Assembly (NCBI GenBank): GCA_904420175.1 | Contig: CAJFUF010000029.1 | Location: 1-64,000, forward strand | Length of the DNA: 64,000 nucleotides | Direction of reading: 5' to 3' | Origin: Candidatus Schneewindia gallinarum | GTDB lineage: Bacteria > Bacillota > Clostridia > Oscillospirales > Ruminococcaceae | Part shown: positions 17,788 through 26,528 of the stretch, in pieces | How the letters are laid out: every line of letters begins with the position of its first letter | How positions within the stretch are numbered: the stretch's first letter is position 1 | Translations under genes and position numbers: made by a program | The notes under the pieces: model-generated | Told to the model about the DNA's origin: nothing | The model's database searches: none | What the model saw: only the letters and a program-made list of their open reading frames with translations

Positions 17788-18240
17788 ATGGCCGTGCTGA
17801 TTGATGCGGACGCCTGCCCGGTGGTGGATCTGGCTGTGCGCCTTGCGGCGCGGTACGACCAGCCGGTGACGTTGGTGTGTGACACGTCACACTGGTTTTC
17901 GCGCTTCGATGTGCAGGTGGTCACGGTGGACAAGGGCGCGGACAGCGCGGATTTTGCGCTGCTGCGGCGGGTCCGGCCCGGCGACATTGTCGTCACGCAG
18001 GACTATGGCCTTGCGGCCATGTGCCTGGCAAAGCGCGCCCGGGTCCTTAACCAAAGCGGGTTTCTTTACACGGACGACAATATAGACGCCCTGCTGGCCG
18101 CCCGGCACGCCTCCGCGCAGATTCGGCGCGGAGGCGGACGGGTGAAGGGGCCGCGGCCCCGCTGTGCACAGGAGGACCGGCTGTTCGCCCGTACCTTCCT
18201 TCAACTTTTATCAGAGGGGGAAAAAACGGATGTGGAATGA
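17788..18240 (+). CDS. YaiI/YqxD family protein (DUF188)
   Basis: VLIDADACPVVDLAVRLA ... DIVVTQDYGLAAMCLAKRARVLNQSGFLYT. Confidence 0.92.
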   Translation: MAVLIDADACPVVDLAVRLAARYDQPVTLVCDTSHWFSRFDVQVVTVDKGADSADFALLRRVRPGDIVVTQDYGLAAMCLAKRARVLNQSGFLYTDDNIDALLAARHASAQIRRGGGRVKGPRPRCAQEDRLFARTFLQLLSEGEKTDVE

Positions 18241-18748
18241 TTTTAAAAAATTTGCGTTAAAGGGCAATGTGGTGGACATGGCCGTCGGTGTCATTATCGG
18301 CGGCGCGTTTGGGAAAATCGTCACCTCACTTGTCAACGACCTGATTATGCCGCTGGTGGGCCTGCTGACCGGCGGCATCAACTACTCGAACCTGTTTCTG
18401 ATTTTGGGAAGCGTGCCGGAGGGCGCGGTGATCACCACGCTGGAGGATGCAAAGGCGCTGAACGTGCCGACGCTGAACTACGGCGCGTTCCTGACGGAGT
18501 TGCTGGATTTCCTCATCATGGCGTTTTCCATCTTTTTGTTTATCCGGCTTCTGACTAAACTGAGCGAGCTGAATCCCTTAAAGAAAAAGAAGGCCGGAGA
18601 GGCGCCCGCACCCACCACCAAAATCTGCCCTTTCTGCCTGTCGGAAATTGACATCCGGGCCAGCCGCTGCCCGCACTGCACCTCCGTCCTGGAGGGGCCC
18701 GCGCCCGAGAAGGAAGGGGCCGAGACACCCGCCGGCGCGCAGGGCTGA
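18230..18748 (+). CDS. mscL: Large-conductance mechanosensitive channel MscL with C-terminal zinc ribbon
   Basis: WNDFKKFALKGNVVDMAVGVIIGGAFGKIVTSLVNDLIMP; C-terminal CPFCLSEIDIRASRCPHC. Confidence 0.95.
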   Translation: MWNDFKKFALKGNVVDMAVGVIIGGAFGKIVTSLVNDLIMPLVGLLTGGINYSNLFLILGSVPEGAVITTLEDAKALNVPTLNYGAFLTELLDFLIMAFSIFLFIRLLTKLSELNPLKKKKAGEAPAPTTKICPFCLSEIDIRASRCPHCTSVLEGPAPEKEGAETPAGAQG

Positions 18749-18819
18749 CGCGGCGCGTCCCGGCGGCCGTATGACCGGGCCGGAAACAAGGAATACTACG
18801 CTGTATAAGGAGCAGAGCG

Positions 18820-20223
18820 ATGGATACGAAAATTTGGCAGTTTCGCAAAACACTGCTTTTGGTGCTGGGCTTTTTCAGCCTGTGCGCCAACGGGTGGATG
18901 TTCTGGACGGTGTGGAGCCAGCAGTACGCCAGCACGGCGAACTACTACCGCAACGGCTACTTTGTGCTGTTCGGCCTGTATGTGCTGCTGCTGTTCCTCA
19001 TCTCCTACAACAACGGGGCATACCGCGCGGGCTACTTCCGCGTGTCCGAGCTGATTTTCGCCCACGTCACCTCCCTGTGCCTGACCAACGGCGTGGAGTA
19101 TTTGCAGATTAGCCTGATTGACGGGCGGCTGGTGCCCGTGGGCGGCATGCTGTGGCTGACGCTGATGCAGGCGGTGTTTGCAATTTTCTGGTCGGTGCTT
19201 GCCACCCGCATCTATTTCCTGATCTACCCGCCGCGGAAGATGGTGCTGGTGTACCAGAACGACAGCGACAAGTATCTTATCGGCAAAATCCATCACCGGG
19301 CCGACAAGTATAATATTGAGGATACCATCTCCATTGGCGAGGGGATGGAGAACGTCAAGAAAAAAATCTTGCAGTACCACGCGGTGGTGCTTAGTGAAAT
19401 GCCGGACGAAACCCGGAACGAGCTGATGCGCTTCTGCTTTAAAAACGACCGGCGCGCCTACATCGTCCCGTCGCTGACGGACATTATGCTGGGCAACGCC
19501 TCCACCATCAACCTGTTCGACACGCCGCTGCTGCTGTGCCGCAACCGCTCGCTGACGTATGAGCAGCGGCTGGTTAAGCGCACCATGGACCTGGTGGTGT
19601 CCTCCGTGGGGATTATCGTCGCCTCCCCCTTTATGCTGATTGTGGCGCTGGCCGTCAAGCTGTACGACGGCGGCCCCGTGCTGTTTAAGCAGGACCGGCT
19701 GACCAAGGACGGCAAGGTTTTCCGCCTGTACAAATTCCGCAGCATGGTGGTGGACGCGGAGAAGGACGGCGTCGCCCGGCTGGCCACCCAGCATGACGAG
19801 CGGATCACCCCGGTGGGCAAGTTCATCCGCGCCACCCGCCTGGACGAACTGCCCCAGCTGTTCAACATCTTCATGGGCAGCATGTCCCTGGTGGGCCCCC
19901 GCCCGGAGCGGCCCGAAATTGCAAAGCAGTACCTGGAGATTATGCCCCAGTTCGACTACCGGCTGAAATTTAAGGCGGGCCTGACCGGCTACGCGCAGGT
20001 GATGGGCAAGTACAACACCACCCCGCAGGACAAGCTGACGCTGGATTTGATGTATATCGAGGGGTACTCCCTCCTGCTGGATTTCAAAATCCTTCTGCTG
20101 ACCCTGAAAACCATTTTTGTCAGGGAAAGCACGGAGGGCATTGACGAGCACGCCACCATTGCCGACCGGCCCATTGAGGCGGCCGCAGAGGAAAATGACG
20201 GCAAAACAGGAGCGAAGCAATGA
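18820..20223 (+). CDS. Sugar transferase (bacterial polyprenyl-phosphate glycosylphosphotransferase)
   Basis: N-terminal TM region; KRTMDLVVSSVGIIVASPFM...GPVLFKQDRLTKDGKVFRLYKFRSM...LDELPQLFNIFMGSMSLVGPRPERPE. Confidence 0.92.
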   Translation: MDTKIWQFRKTLLLVLGFFSLCANGWMFWTVWSQQYASTANYYRNGYFVLFGLYVLLLFLISYNNGAYRAGYFRVSELIFAHVTSLCLTNGVEYLQISLIDGRLVPVGGMLWLTLMQAVFAIFWSVLATRIYFLIYPPRKMVLVYQNDSDKYLIGKIHHRADKYNIEDTISIGEGMENVKKKILQYHAVVLSEMPDETRNELMRFCFKNDRRAYIVPSLTDIMLGNASTINLFDTPLLLCRNRSLTYEQRLVKRTMDLVVSSVGIIVASPFMLIVALAVKLYDGGPVLFKQDRLTKDGKVFRLYKFRSMVVDAEKDGVARLATQHDERITPVGKFIRATRLDELPQLFNIFMGSMSLVGPRPERPEIAKQYLEIMPQFDYRLKFKAGLTGYAQVMGKYNTTPQDKLTLDLMYIEGYSLLLDFKILLLTLKTIFVRESTEGIDEHATIADRPIEAAAEENDGKTGAKQ

Positions 20224-20978
20224 AAACAACCAAAATCGCCATCGTCTTTTACACCGTGATGGCGCTGGCGCTGGGCCTGTGGCTGTTTGTGTATCTGAAA
20301 AGCCCGTCCCCTGCGCCTGTCACCCGCGTGACGGACGCCACCCAGGCGGAGCGGCAGGCCGCGCAGGACGCCGCGCTGCAGCTAATCCGCACGGACAACG
20401 GGAAAAACAACTACTCCGCCTATGTGCAAAACATGACGGACTGCCTTGTGCTGCCGAAGGTCTCCCTGAACCAGGTGGACTTTGCGGCCGGGGGCGCCGT
20501 CAGCGACGGGTACGGCAATGTGCGGGGCTTCCGCCTGTGCGGGAAAACGGCGCAGGGCCGCGGGTTCTATCTTGATTTATCCCGTGGGACAGATGGAAAC
20601 TACACCGTTTCCGCTGTGGCGGAGGACGACAGGATTCTGCCCGCGGTGGAGCGGGATTGTTCCGTGCTGTTCCTGTTCGGCCAGCGGCTGTACGCCGCCA
20701 CGGAAAGCGGCGAAGTGTACCCCGCCTCCCAGTGGGCGGACGATTTGTTTACGGAGGAGCCGCCCATGACGCTGGAGCAGTTCAACGCGGCGCTTATCTC
20801 CTCCGCCCGGGAGGCGGATTTCTGGTTTGGGCACATCCTGTCCCCCGGCGGCGCCGTGCGCACCCTTGTTTACCTCGGCGTGCTGGCCGTGGGCACGCTT
20901 CTGCTGGCCGCAGGCCGCAGGGTGGAAAAGCGGAAAAGGCGCCGCCCCCGCAAGGACAACGTCATTTCATTTCATTAA
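20220..20978 (+). CDS. Hypothetical membrane-anchored protein (N- and C-terminal TM segments)
   Basis: Overlaps the preceding stop by 4 nt (ATGA), N-terminal signal/TM and C-terminal TM; no recognised family. Confidence 0.65.
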   Translation: MKTTKIAIVFYTVMALALGLWLFVYLKSPSPAPVTRVTDATQAERQAAQDAALQLIRTDNGKNNYSAYVQNMTDCLVLPKVSLNQVDFAAGGAVSDGYGNVRGFRLCGKTAQGRGFYLDLSRGTDGNYTVSAVAEDDRILPAVERDCSVLFLFGQRLYAATESGEVYPASQWADDLFTEEPPMTLEQFNAALISSAREADFWFGHILSPGGAVRTLVYLGVLAVGTLLLAAGRRVEKRKRRRPRKDNVISFH

Positions 20979-21005
20979 AAACCGGTAAAGGAAACAAGGC
21001 AAACA

Positions 21006-21043
21006 AAGGGAAGGGCCGCAGCGAAAGCTGCGGCCCTTCCCTT
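21006..21043. terminator. Bidirectional intrinsic terminator
   Basis: 17-bp stem AAGGGAAGGGCCGCAGC-GAAA-GCTGCGGCCCTTCCCTT followed by TTTC. Confidence 0.85.
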
Positions 21044-21050
21044 TTTCTTT

Positions 21051-21287
21051 TCAACAGTCCAAATTTTGTTCCTTCATGCGCGCTTCCACCGTCATGCTGA
21101 GGAAGCAGAGAAATTCTTCCACCGTTGGAATTTCCCCCTTTCGGGGCACCATATCCTGTAGGGCCTTTGTTTTCGGGTCGCTGCAGTTTTGATAGGCCAT
21201 GTTGATGGTTTGCTGCATTTCTTTCCTGACTTCCTCCGGTGTGGTGCCGTTCTCCCTCGCCAGCTCCATAAAAACTTCTGTAAACAT
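21051..21287 (-). CDS. Small protein resembling the Spo0A C-terminal DNA-binding domain (no receiver)
   Basis: ARENGTTPEEVRKEMQQTINMAY and EIPTVEEFLCFLSMTV parallel Spo0A-C [23 protein letters not shown] and KPTNSEFIAMVADKL (from memory). Confidence 0.55.
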   Translation of the reverse strand: MFTEVFMELARENGTTPEEVRKEMQQTINMAYQNCSDPKTKALQDMVPRKGEIPTVEEFLCFLSMTVEARMKEQNLDC

Positions 21288-21377
21288 TCATCATACCTTC
21301 TTTCTGCAAATTGTGATAAGATGGGGGCTTTTGTATCTTATCTTGACATTATATTACCAGATTGAAAATAAGTAATT

Positions 21378-21394
21378 TGTCAAACCGTGTCGAA
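21378..21394 (+). promoter_or_regulatory. Tandem 0A-box-like pair (TGTCAAA-CCG-TGTCGAA)
   Basis: One perfect TGTCGAA and one single-mismatch copy spaced 10 bp apart in an intergenic region. Confidence 0.4.
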
Positions 21395-21497
21395 CATCCG
21401 GTTTATTTTAGAATTTATTAAATTATTTCAAGGTTTTAAGGGGTGTGGTTCTTATTTAGAATAATCTTATATTGGAAATTTTCTTGTTTTAGATGGA

Positions 21498-21827
21498 TTG
21501 GGAGCAGTTATGGACGGCATAGGAAAGCACTTAAATGCAATATTGTTTCAGCGGGGAATCCCAAAAAAGCAGTTTGCCAAGCAAATTGGGCTTTCCGAGC
21601 AACAACTGCACGCCATTCTCTCTGGGAACAGTCTGTCAACACTTGAAACCCTTGAGAAAATTTCAACGGCTTTGGATGTGCCGACAGATTTCTTTCTTCA
21701 GGATTATGGCAAGCAGTTTCTTATTTTTGCAATCGACGACTATTTTTCAAAAGTCGACAAAAGCGTGGCACAGGCCACATTAGACGATCTTTCTTATCTT
21801 TTAAACGAGGAAAACAGCGATGGGTAG
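21498..21827 (+). CDS. XRE-family HTH regulator
   Basis: KKQFAKQIGLSEQQLHAILSGNSLSTLETLEKISTALDVPTDFF. Confidence 0.85.
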   Translation: MGAVMDGIGKHLNAILFQRGIPKKQFAKQIGLSEQQLHAILSGNSLSTLETLEKISTALDVPTDFFLQDYGKQFLIFAIDDYFSKVDKSVAQATLDDLSYLLNEENSDG

Positions 21828-22149
21828 TTTGTATTCGGAGAGGTTGAAAAATTTCAGAACCGGACGTGGAAAGCATGAAACGCAGTCCACATTTTCCGAA
21901 AGGCTTGATATCACTGCCAAATACTACTCGGATTTGGAGAGAGGGTTCGGTACCCCGTCCGTGTCCCTGCATGTCCAGATCTGCAAAACGCTGGACAAAC
22001 CTTCAGACTGTTTCTTTTTCAACAACCGGAAGGACTTCGCCCTTTCCCCGGAACAGGTTGCATTTCTCAAAACCCTCGACACCCGGCAGTTAAAAACACT
22101 GCTCGGCGTGTTGCAGGCCATCTACGAAGAAAACAAGCACCAGAAATAG
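21820..22149 (+). CDS. XRE-family HTH regulator
   Basis: TFSERLDITAKYYSDLERGFGTPSVSLHVQICKTLDKPSDCFF; overlaps the preceding gene by 8 nt. Confidence 0.8.
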   Translation: MGSLYSERLKNFRTGRGKHETQSTFSERLDITAKYYSDLERGFGTPSVSLHVQICKTLDKPSDCFFFNNRKDFALSPEQVAFLKTLDTRQLKTLLGVLQAIYEENKHQK

Positions 22150-22266
22150 CCCCCGGAAGGTTTCTTATCTGCTAATTTTATTTCCAATTTAAGTTATTCT
22201 GTATCCTGTTTGCAGATAAAATATTATGTATAAATTTCCAAAAAATTGAAATTGCAGGAAGAGGAC

Positions 22267-22548
22267 ATGGAAAAAGGCAAACGGATGTTCACAATTGAAA
22301 GAAATCTCTGCGGAGAGCGGGTGCGTCTGGGCCGGGCCCTGCACAAGCCGCCCCTGTCGCAGGAACAGCTGGCCGCCAAGGTCCAGCTGGAGGGCCTTGA
22401 CATGACAAAGGTGATGATTTCCAAAATCGAAAGCGGCGTGCGCCATGTGTGCGATGCGGAGCTGCGCGCCCTTGCCAGGGTGCTGGGCGTTTCCATGGAG
22501 TGGCTGGTGGGCGACGAGGACGTTATGAAGTCCATCTTTAAAAAATAG
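22267..22548 (+). CDS. XRE-family HTH regulator
   Basis: SQEQLAAKVQLEGLDMTKVMISKIESGVRHVCDAELRALARVLGVSMEWLV. Confidence 0.85.
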   Translation: MEKGKRMFTIERNLCGERVRLGRALHKPPLSQEQLAAKVQLEGLDMTKVMISKIESGVRHVCDAELRALARVLGVSMEWLVGDEDVMKSIFKK

Positions 22549-22586
22549 GGCCGGTTAAAAAACAGGCCGTGCCGGAAAACAACAAA

Positions 22587-22618
22587 AAAACGGACTGCGG
22601 AAATTCCGCAGTCCGTTT
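22587..22618. terminator. Bidirectional intrinsic terminator
   Basis: AAAACGGACTGCGG-AAATT-CCGCAGTCCGTTTT. Confidence 0.8.
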
Positions 22619-22639
22619 TCTTTTGCTTTTTTGTGCCTT

Positions 22640-25600
22640 TTAGTCGGCCTTGGCCATCTCGACCAGCTGTGCGTACTTCTCCGCCGCGTTCTCCTCTGCC
22701 TTTTCGAACAGGGTGGTCGCTCTGTCGGGGAAGCTTCTCGTCAGCGAGCTGTAGCGAACCTCGCCGCTGATGAAGTCCTTGTAGCTGGCGGTCGGCGCCT
22801 TGCTGTCCAGCTGGAAGGGGTTCTTGCCCTCCTTCGCACGTCTGGGGTCATAGCGGAACAGGTGCCAGTAGCCGGCCTCAACAGCCGCCTTGGCCTCGCT
22901 CATGCTCTTGCCCATGCCCACGCGCATGCCGTGGTTGATGCAGGGTGCGTAGCCGATCACAAGGGACGGGCCGTTGTAGCTTTCCGCCTCGTGCATGGCC
23001 TTCAGGCACTGGTTGTAATCAGCACCCATGGAGACCTGCGCCACGTACACATAGCCGTAGCTCATGGCGATGGCGGCAAGATCCTTCTGCTTGACAACCT
23101 TACCGGCGGCCGCGAACTGTGCAACCGCGCCGGTGGGCGTCGCCTTGGAGGACTGACCGCCGGTGTTGGAGTACACCTCGGTGTTAAAGACCATGATGTT
23201 GACATCCTCGCCGGAGGCAATGACGTGGTCCAGACCGCCGAAGCCAATGTCGTAGGCCCAGCCGTCGCCGCCGAAGCACCAGATGCTCTTCTTCGCGAGG
23301 TAGTCCTTATCCTTCAGAATCTCCTTCGCCTCGTCGCAGCCGCAGGCTTCCAGTGCTGCAACAAGCTCCTTCGTGGCGGCGGCATTCTCCTTGCCGTTGT
23401 CCGCGGTGGCCAGGTACTTCTCGCCCGCGGCCTTCACGTCGGCGTTCTTGCCGCTTTCCACAAGGGCCTTCACCTTCTCGATGAGGTGGTTTCTGAGGGT
23501 GGCCTGCGCAAGGTACATGCCGTAGCCGTACTCTGCGTTATCCTCAAACAGGGAGTTGGCCCATGCCGGACCAAAGCCGCTGCTGTGGTTGACCGTGTAG
23601 GGGGTGGAAGGTGCGGAACCGCCCCAGATGGAGGAGCAGCCCGTGGCGTTGGCGATGTACATTCTCTCGCCGAACAGCTGGGTAATCAGCTTGGCATAGG
23701 GGGTCTCGCCGCAGCCTGCGCACGCGCCGGAGAATTCAAGCAGGGGCTGCTTGAACTGGCTGCCCTTGACGGTGGTGTCCTTAAACTTCTCGGCAACCTC
23801 GGGCTTCGCCTCGATGGTCTGGCCGTAGAGGAATTTCTCCTCCTCGCCGCGCTGGGTGTCCAGCAGCTGCATGGTCAGGGCCTTCTCGCCCTTCTTGCCG
23901 GGGCAGACGTTCGCGCAGGAACCGCAGCCGGTGCAGTCAAGCGCGGAAACGGTCATGGCAAACTTGTAGCCGGGCATGCCGGTGGCATCCATCATCTTCA
24001 TGCCCTCGGGGGCGTTCTTGGCCTCCTCCTCATTCAGGATGACCGGGCGGATAACCGCGTGCGGGCACACGTAGGAGCAGAAGTTACACTGGATGCAGTT
24101 GTCGGGGTTCCAGCAGGGAACGTCCACAGCAATGCCGCGCTTCTCATACGCAGCAGAGCCCTGCGGGAAGGTGCCGTCAGGCATGTCGATAAAGGTGGAA
24201 ACCGGCAGGTCGTAGCCCTTCTGGGCGGACACGGGGTTCAGGATATCCTTGACGAACTTCACAAGCTCCGGACGGTCGCCGGTGACGGTCTGCTCGACCT
24301 TCTCATCGGTGGCGTTCGCCCACTCCTTCGGGATCTTGACCTTGACGACCTCGGCAGCGCCGCGCTCGATGGCGGCATGGTTCATGGCGACGATCTTCTC
24401 GCCCTTCTTGCCGTAGGAAGCGGTGGCCGCATCCTTCATGAACTGGATGGCATCCTCCGGGGGAATGACCTTGGTCAGCTTGAAGAAAGCGGACTGCAGG
24501 ATGGTGTTGATACGACCGCCCAAGCCGATTTCACGGGCAATCTCCACACCGTCGATGGTGTAGAACTTGATGTTGTGCTTTGCGATGAACTTCTTCACGC
24601 GGCCGGGAAGCCTCTTGTCGATCTCCTCGGCGTCCCATGCGCAGTTCAGCAGGAAGATACCGCCGTCCTTCAGGTCCTCGACCATCTCGTACTTATCAAT
24701 GTAGGAAGGATTGTGGCAGGCCACGAAATCCGCCTTGTTGATGAGGTAGGTGGAGCGGATGGGCTTCTTACCGAAGCGCAGGTGGGAAATGGTGACACCG
24801 CCGGACTTCTTGGAGTCATAGTCGAAGTAGCCCTGCGCATACAGGTTGGTGTGGTCACCGATGATTTTGATGGTGTTCTTGTTGGCGCCGACCGTACCGT
24901 CGGAGCCAAGGCCCCAGAACTTGCAGGAGGTGGTGCCCTTCGGCGTGGTGTCGGGGTTCTCCTTCAGCTTTAAGGACAGCTTGGTCACATCGTCCTCAAT
25001 GCCGATGGTGAATTTCTTCTTGGGTCTTGCGGCATCCATGTTGCGGTACACGGCGATGATCTGGGCGGGGGTGGTGTCCTTGCTGCCCAGGCCGTAGCGG
25101 CCGGAGTACACGGGGATGTCGGCATACTTCGTGTCCTTTAAGGCGGCGACAACGTCAAGCCACAGCGGCTCGCCCATGGCGCCCGGCTCCTTGGTGCGGT
25201 CCAGAACGGAGATCTTCTCCACCGTGTCGGGAAGCGCAGCCAGCAGGTGCTTCGCAGAGAAAGGACGGTACAGGCGGACCTTCACAAGGCCGACCTTCTC
25301 GCCTGCGGCCTTCAGGTAGTCGATGGTCTCCTCAATGGTGTCGTTGACAGAGCCCATGGCGACGATGACCTTGGTGGCGTCCTTCGCACCGTAGTAGTTG
25401 AACAGCTTGTACTTGGTGCCAATCTTCTTGTTGACCTCGTTCATATACCCCTCGACAATGGCGGGAACCGCATTGTAGAAGCTGTTGGAGGCCTCACGTG
25501 CCTGGAAGAAAATATCGGGGTTCTGCGCTGTGCCGCGAAGCACGGGATGCTCCGGGTTGAGGGCGCGGCGGCGGAACGCGTCGATGGCGTCCATATCCAC

Positions 25601-26182
25601 CATGTCCTTCAGGTCCTCGTAGTCCCAGGTCTCAATCTTCTGGATCTCGTGGGAGGTACGGAAGCCGTCGAAGAAGTGCAGGAAGGGAACGCGGCCCTTG
25701 ATGGCGGACAGGTGCGCAACGGCGCCTAAGTCCATAACCTCCTGCGGGTTGGTGGAGCACAGCATGGCAAAGCCGGTCTGGCGGCAGGCATACACGTCAG
25801 AGTGGTCGCCGAAGATGGACAGCGCATGGCTGGCAACGGCACGGGCGGAGACATGGATAACACCCGGCAGCAGCTCACCTGCGATTTTGTACATGTTCGG
25901 GATCATCAGCAGCAGGCCCTGAGACGCGGTGTAGGTGGTGGTCAGCGCACCGGCTGCAAGGGAGCCGTGCACCGTACCGGCGGCACCGGCCTCAGACTGC
26001 ATCTCGACAACTTTTACTTCGTTGCCGAAGATGTTCTTCAGTCCACCGGCGGACCACTTATCGGTCACTTCCGCCATCACGGACGAAGGGGTGATCGGAT
26101 AAATGGCAGCAAGGTCGGTGAACGCGTAGGACACGTGGGCGGCGGCGTTGTTGCCGTCCATGGTCTTCATTTTTCTTGCCAT
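22640..26182 (-). CDS. nifJ: Pyruvate:ferredoxin (flavodoxin) oxidoreductase
   Basis: Full-length 1180 aa; two 4Fe-4S motifs (CIQCNFCSYVCP, CTGCGSCANVCP), TPP domain. Confidence 0.96.
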   Translation of the reverse strand: MARKMKTMDGNNAAAHVSYAFTDLAAIYPITPSSVMAEVTDKWSAGGLKNIFGNEVKVVEMQSEAGAAGTVHGSLAAGALTTTYTASQGLLLMIPNMYKIAGELLPGVIHVSARAVASHALSIFGDHSDVYACRQTGFAMLCSTNPQEVMDLGAVAHLSAIKGRVPFLHFFDGFRTSHEIQKIETWDYEDLKDMVDMDAIDAFRRRALNPEHPVLRGTAQNPDIFFQAREASNSFYNAVPAIVEGYMNEVNKKIGTKYKLFNYYGAKDATKVIVAMGSVNDTIEETIDYLKAAGEKVGLVKVRLYRPFSAKHLLAALPDTVEKISVLDRTKEPGAMGEPLWLDVVAALKDTKYADIPVYSGRYGLGSKDTTPAQIIAVYRNMDAARPKKKFTIGIEDDVTKLSLKLKENPDTTPKGTTSCKFWGLGSDGTVGANKNTIKIIGDHTNLYAQGYFDYDSKKSGGVTISHLRFGKKPIRSTYLINKADFVACHNPSYIDKYEMVEDLKDGGIFLLNCAWDAEEIDKRLPGRVKKFIAKHNIKFYTIDGVEIAREIGLGGRINTILQSAFFKLTKVIPPEDAIQFMKDAATASYGKKGEKIVAMNHAAIERGAAEVVKVKIPKEWANATDEKVEQTVTGDRPELVKFVKDILNPVSAQKGYDLPVSTFIDMPDGTFPQGSAAYEKRGIAVDVPCWNPDNCIQCNFCSYVCPHAVIRPVILNEEEAKNAPEGMKMMDATGMPGYKFAMTVSALDCTGCGSCANVCPGKKGEKALTMQLLDTQRGEEEKFLYGQTIEAKPEVAEKFKDTTVKGSQFKQPLLEFSGACAGCGETPYAKLITQLFGERMYIANATGCSSIWGGSAPSTPYTVNHSSGFGPAWANSLFEDNAEYGYGMYLAQATLRNHLIEKVKALVESGKNADVKAAGEKYLATADNGKENAAATKELVAALEACGCDEAKEILKDKDYLAKKSIWCFGGDGWAYDIGFGGLDHVIASGEDVNIMVFNTEVYSNTGGQSSKATPTGAVAQFAAAGKVVKQKDLAAIAMSYGYVYVAQVSMGADYNQCLKAMHEAESYNGPSLVIGYAPCINHGMRVGMGKSMSEAKAAVEAGYWHLFRYDPRRAKEGKNPFQLDSKAPTASYKDFISGEVRYSSLTRSFPDRATTLFEKAEENAAEKYAQLVEMAKAD

Positions 26183-26528
26183 TTTATTATTTTCCTCCTT
26201 TTTGGTTGTTCTGTCTCCATGACTTTTTTCCGCACTGCAGCACGGAAAAGTCTACACCAAAAAGTCTATCACTTTTGCTCCGTAATGTAAAGATTGAAAG
26301 TGGCGAAAAAACCGGGTTTTTTCAAATATTTTTTCGCCTTCCATTTTTTCCCTTTTGTTTTTCCCCGATTTCACCGGGATTTTACGCTTTTTTTGAAAAT
26401 GAAAAATCCCGCTTTACCGCTTCATTATTTGACTTTTCATGGAAAAGCGCTTATGATAGAGGGGTATGAAAAAGGCACTTTTTCACAGCCTTCATTTTTT
26501 GCCTGTTTTGAAAGGAGACCTGCAATCC

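Noticed and set aside
18796-20229. 477-aa minus-strand ORF
   Set aside because: Antisense shadow of the sugar transferase.
22631-24973. 780-aa plus-strand ORF
   Set aside because: Antisense to nifJ, low-complexity His/Gly/Leu/Val composition typical of shadow ORFs in GC-rich codons, no recognisable domain.
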